DNA of 64,000 nt from Gyromitra esculenta (taxonomy: Eukaryota; Ascomycota; Pezizomycetes; Pezizales; Discinaceae): positions 1,612,001-1,676,000 of the forward strand of contig JBCAML010000007.1 of assembly GCA_038503075.1 (NCBI GenBank). Reading direction: 5' to 3'. The notes under the pieces are model-generated. The model was not told the DNA's origin and made no database searches. It worked only from the letters and a program-made list of their open reading frames with translations. A program made the translations under genes and the position numbers. Shown piece after piece: positions 60,728 to 64,000 of the stretch (position 1 is its first letter; each line of letters begins with the position of its first letter).

Positions 60728-63700
60728 ATGGATTCTTCAAACTACTTCCGCTTTCCTTCAGGGAGCCCTACACCCAATATCTTCAATTTTAATCAAGCTC
60801 TCCCAACATCCACATCCCCGGATCCGCCATCGCAGCTTCGACAGCAACAGAAATTAGCTTCTCAGCCGCGTCAAATACATCGGAACAGGATCTCATACTC
60901 CTGCCACGCCTGTCGTCGCCGCAAGGTAAAGTGCGACCGGCAGCACCCTGTGTGTAGCAACTGCACGAAGACCGCAGAATCTTGCGTTTATGATGACCAC
61001 GCAATCAAGGAAAACAAGAGCAATAAGGAGGATAAAAGCCAGAAGATTGGGGGAACAAAACGGAGAAGGACCAATGAAGGGACTTCGTTTACGAGCGAGG
61101 ATGGGGGAGGGGAGACATCCTTAAGAGGAAACGCGAAAGCAGGTGGAGATGGCTCCACTCCAAACATGGCCCCGCCGCAAAAGGTCTTGGACTTAGACAA
61201 ACAGGCCGAGCTAGAAACACGGATGAATAGACTTGCAGAGATTGTTGATCGATGGTATAAGGACGCCTCTGCCCAAGGTGTTCTTCCTGACGGGTTAAGT
61301 CCTCGAGTTAATGGTGCGCAAAGTGGTTCCGCGGGCAATGGGTTTACGGAGAACGGGTTCACACAGGGTCAACACTATTTAGATCTGCTACAGCAATCTA
61401 CAGGTCCAATTCGGCAAGGCTCCCAATCGGCATCGGCGTCTCCCTCCCCCCACCAGACGCCATCCCCTCGCAATTCTACAACGCCAGGAAGTAGTATCGG
61501 TGGCCGCGATCAAGACCACACAGCGGAGCAGCTGCATGGTTCATCGCGTAATACCCATCTCACTCTTAAAATCATTGACGCCCAAATTGAGGCAGCCAAA
61601 CAAAGTGGGAAAGATGAAGAAGTTGATGATCTGGGCATTGGTCACTTGTCCATCCAAGGTGGTGGGAGATCCCGTTATGTTGGTACTAGCTTCTGGGGCC
61701 TTCTCAGTAGTGAGGTGAGGATGTGGATTCTCTTCTGTTAACTCTTTTTATGCGATAGGCTTACGGTAATGAAAACTAGATCAATGAACTAAACTCAGTG
61801 CTCAAAACACAAAATATGTTTGAGAAGCCGATGACGGGGGGATGCCCGAGGTCTTTTCACGAATCGAACAGCAATAGCGAGAGCTCGCCAACAGGGACGG
61901 GGAGTACTTCACACTCTCCACCAGCAGTACCACCATCAGCTCCAACTCCTGGTTCCTTCTCGACCGGGTGTGGCTCAATTTCGGCCGGGTATAGTTCTCT
62001 CTCGGCCGGGTGTAGTTCGCTTTCGGCAGGATGTCCTGGAGGGAGTGTATTAGGTTTATTTAACAAAGCCTCTTTTCTTCAATTCGAGCCCCGCGACATT
62101 GAATCCCGCGCGTCCGAGATATTCCCACGAGTTTTACAAATGCTCCCGTCAGCAACTTTTTCCGATGCACTCTACAAGTCCTTTCTTCACGGCGTGCACC
62201 CCGTTATGCCACTCCTCCACGCTCCTACATTCGACGCACAATATAATTGTTTCTGGGCTTGGTACCCAAACAATATGCATGTCTGTCCTACTGACGAGCT
62301 CCTCGATAATCCAACCTTCCTCCCCTTGCTAATGGCTGTTCTCTATGCCGGCGCAATCTCAATGTCCTCAAAAACCATCAAAGCCCTTACTGATGGAGAA
62401 GAGACCAAAGAGGCCCTCACTTCTCGCCTCTATGGTGCTACCATGTCCGCGCTTGCATCATGTGCTTTTCCACGCTCGCCGACAGTTAATTCACTTATTT
62501 CCTTCCTTATCGTGCAAACTTGTCTCATTCGCGAAGAGGAACCCTTGACATCCTGCTCTTTTGTGGGGATGGCAATGCGGGTCGCCCAATCCATGGGACT
62601 CCACCGTGATGGTTCTCTATTTGGGTTGAGTGAGATTGAATGTGAGGTCCGCCGAAGGGTGTGGTGGCATATAATGTATCTTGATGTCCAAGGCGCAATC
62701 GCAACCGGCCTTCCACCGCTAGGCGGCAGCGGAGACGACTTGTATGACACCAAGATGGTATCAGAACTCAGGGACGAATACATAGGACTCCCCCCTGGAG
62801 CACCGGAGCCGGTAACGGCGATGTCACCACACCTTCCTCGATGTCAGGAGTTTCATAATGCTCCACTGGAGATCCGAACCTCCCCTGCGATGATTCTCGC
62901 AGCGGGGCGGTACGAATCTACTATTCTACTCCGGAAGATTATCACAAGACTGTTCGCGATCAAGGGGAGTAAAAAGAGCGATTTAATGGAGATGGGGAAG
63001 ATGATCTATGAACTGAAGACAAACCTTGAAGTGCGGATATCAAGAATTCCGGCGAGAGGGATACCGGAGATGGGATTTCTGCCGCCAGGTGGTATAGGCT
63101 TTACAGGGATGGCGAGTTCGGACTTGGAGCAGGCAATTGTGTTTAATTCGTGGGCTCGGATCATGTTGAGCTTGTTAAGTGATCGTGCGTTCGGTGTGCT
63201 TTATCAGCCATTTTTAAAGAGTGCGAAGAGCAACATGTGGAAACATGCCCGTAATTGGTTGGTTACTCCGTGAAACGATAGCACGTAGCTTAAGTTATTC
63301 TGCTAACATTACTAAAGCGCGCTTCACTTCTGCCACTCTTTTCTTCGTAAATTCCTCCACCTCTCCCGTACACCCTTATTCCAGCCATATCAATGGTTCT
63401 GTCCGGGGACTTACCAACCGCTACACGCGACCATGATTTTACTCCTTGATCTCCACGAGCGACCATTTACGCCCGAAGCGCCCAAATCAAGGAATTTTAT
63501 AGATCAAGTGTTTGCCGTGTTTGGTGAACACGGAAATTACTCAACAGGCGAGGGAGAGGGAGGCAATAGACCACTTATGGAAGGTGGTAGAGAGGCCTGG
63601 AGAATGTTGTGGAGATTGCGGAAGAAGGCATATGAGAAGGCTGGGGTTAGGGTACCAGAAGCCGATGAAAAGGTTGAGGTTGAGGTTGAGGGAGATGAAG

Positions 63701-64000
63701 AGGCGAAAGGTCCACTTAACTGCCCATCGTATGCAATATATGCAACGGGTGCGGTTGTGACTCCAACCACAAAACCTACGGTGCAGCCACTTGCACCCGT
63801 AGTTACACCTATTCAAGGTGGTATAGCTATCGGCAGCAGTTTTGAGGAACTCTTACAAATGGATACTATCATCGACGCGGAAGATAAAGCGTCCTTCACA
63901 GATGCGGCAATGGCACATTTCCTGGAGAAGGGGCGGGGGTCCGAATTCGGCACGGGATTCGATGCTCTTGGGTCTGAGCTTTCGGATACAGGGATTGAGA
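60728..64000 (+). CDS. Zn2Cys6 fungal transcription factor (3' end beyond window)
   Basis: Partial gene, exons 60728-61714, 61780-63257 and 63318 to the window edge, still open at 64000. The binuclear zinc cluster is at residues 59-86, CHACRRRKVKCDRQHPVCSNC..., with Cys59, 62, 69, 76, 79 and 86 in C-x2-C-x6-C-x6-C-x2-C-x6-C spacing, preceded by a Gln-rich arm and followed by a basic linker (GGTKRRRTNEG). The fungal-specific transcription factor domain starts in exon 2 (SFLHGVHPVMPLLHAPTFDAQ, RVAQSMGLHRDGSLFGLSEIE, RRRVWWHIMYLDVQ). Exon 2 also carries a short repeat of SLSAGCS-type units at about 61970-62035. The second intron has a GTTGGT donor; using it restores HARNCALHFCHSFLRKF and YQWFCPGTYQPLHATMILLL downstream, so 63273 is not the true stop. 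Target genes unknown. Confidence 0.92.

Noticed and set aside
63221..63436. Stop codon at 63273 as the end of the Zn2Cys6 gene
   Set aside because: A 60-nt intron (63258-63317) restores family-like sequence downstream that stays open to the window edge.

Overview
The window looks like a nuclear contig from a filamentous ascomycete (Pezizomycotina). The evidence is short spliceosomal introns (about 48-110 nt, mostly GTRNGT donors and YAG acceptors), fungus-specific families (Zn2Cys6 activator, DUF7025-type AAA ATPase, DUF7708/STAND-like protein) and orthologues of fungal housekeeping genes. I saw no tRNA, rRNA or CRISPR array. Family assignments rest on recognised motifs; no database search was run. 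Exon coordinates were worked out by hand from splice signals and reading phase.

Layout. 1-9.5 kb: no gene, but a dense cluster of short TA-flanked inverted-repeat (MITE-like) elements from about 2.5 kb on, two of them copies of one ~260-bp family, with two cases of abutting elements that share a TA. 9.9-10.9 kb: intronless von Willebrand A-domain protein. 11.6-13.2 kb: more foldback elements. 13.6-16.5 kb: multi-intron DUF7025-like/AAA+ ATPase with tiny exons around its P-loop. 17.1-19.0 kb: DUF7708-like protein with a degenerate NTPase region. 19.2-20.9 kb (minus): ATP-dependent DNA ligase with an N-terminal SWIM zinc finger, a charged linker and a minimal, Lig E-like catalytic core.

23.2-31.6 kb is a compact housekeeping block: PI synthase (minus), SPT20 of SAGA (plus, divergent from it) and acetyl-CoA hydrolase ACH1 (minus, convergent with SPT20). 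A LAMMER kinase (minus) follows at 36.0-38.5 kb.

38.5-55.7 kb is AT-rich and gene-poor: a small hydrophilic protein (45.4 kb), a four-TM membrane protein (47.4 kb), a cysteine-rich protein (52.4 kb), a diverged tandem duplication (42.5-43.1 kb), a 438-bp inverted-repeat element (53.3 kb) and a strong palindrome (54.7 kb). 55.8-57.0 kb: proline-rich/disordered unknown protein. 58.1-59.9 kb (minus): probable mitochondrial PP2C. 60.7 kb to the window edge: Zn2Cys6 transcription factor, incomplete at the 3' end.

How the genes relate: most are unrelated neighbours. The AAA ATPase and the DUF7708-like gene lie side by side, same strand, in repeat-flanked accessory DNA and could be part of a nonself-recognition-type locus, but that is inference. 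The ligase has a cluster of ACGCG motifs upstream, the kind bound by the MBF G1/S factor, which would suit an S-phase-expressed ligase.
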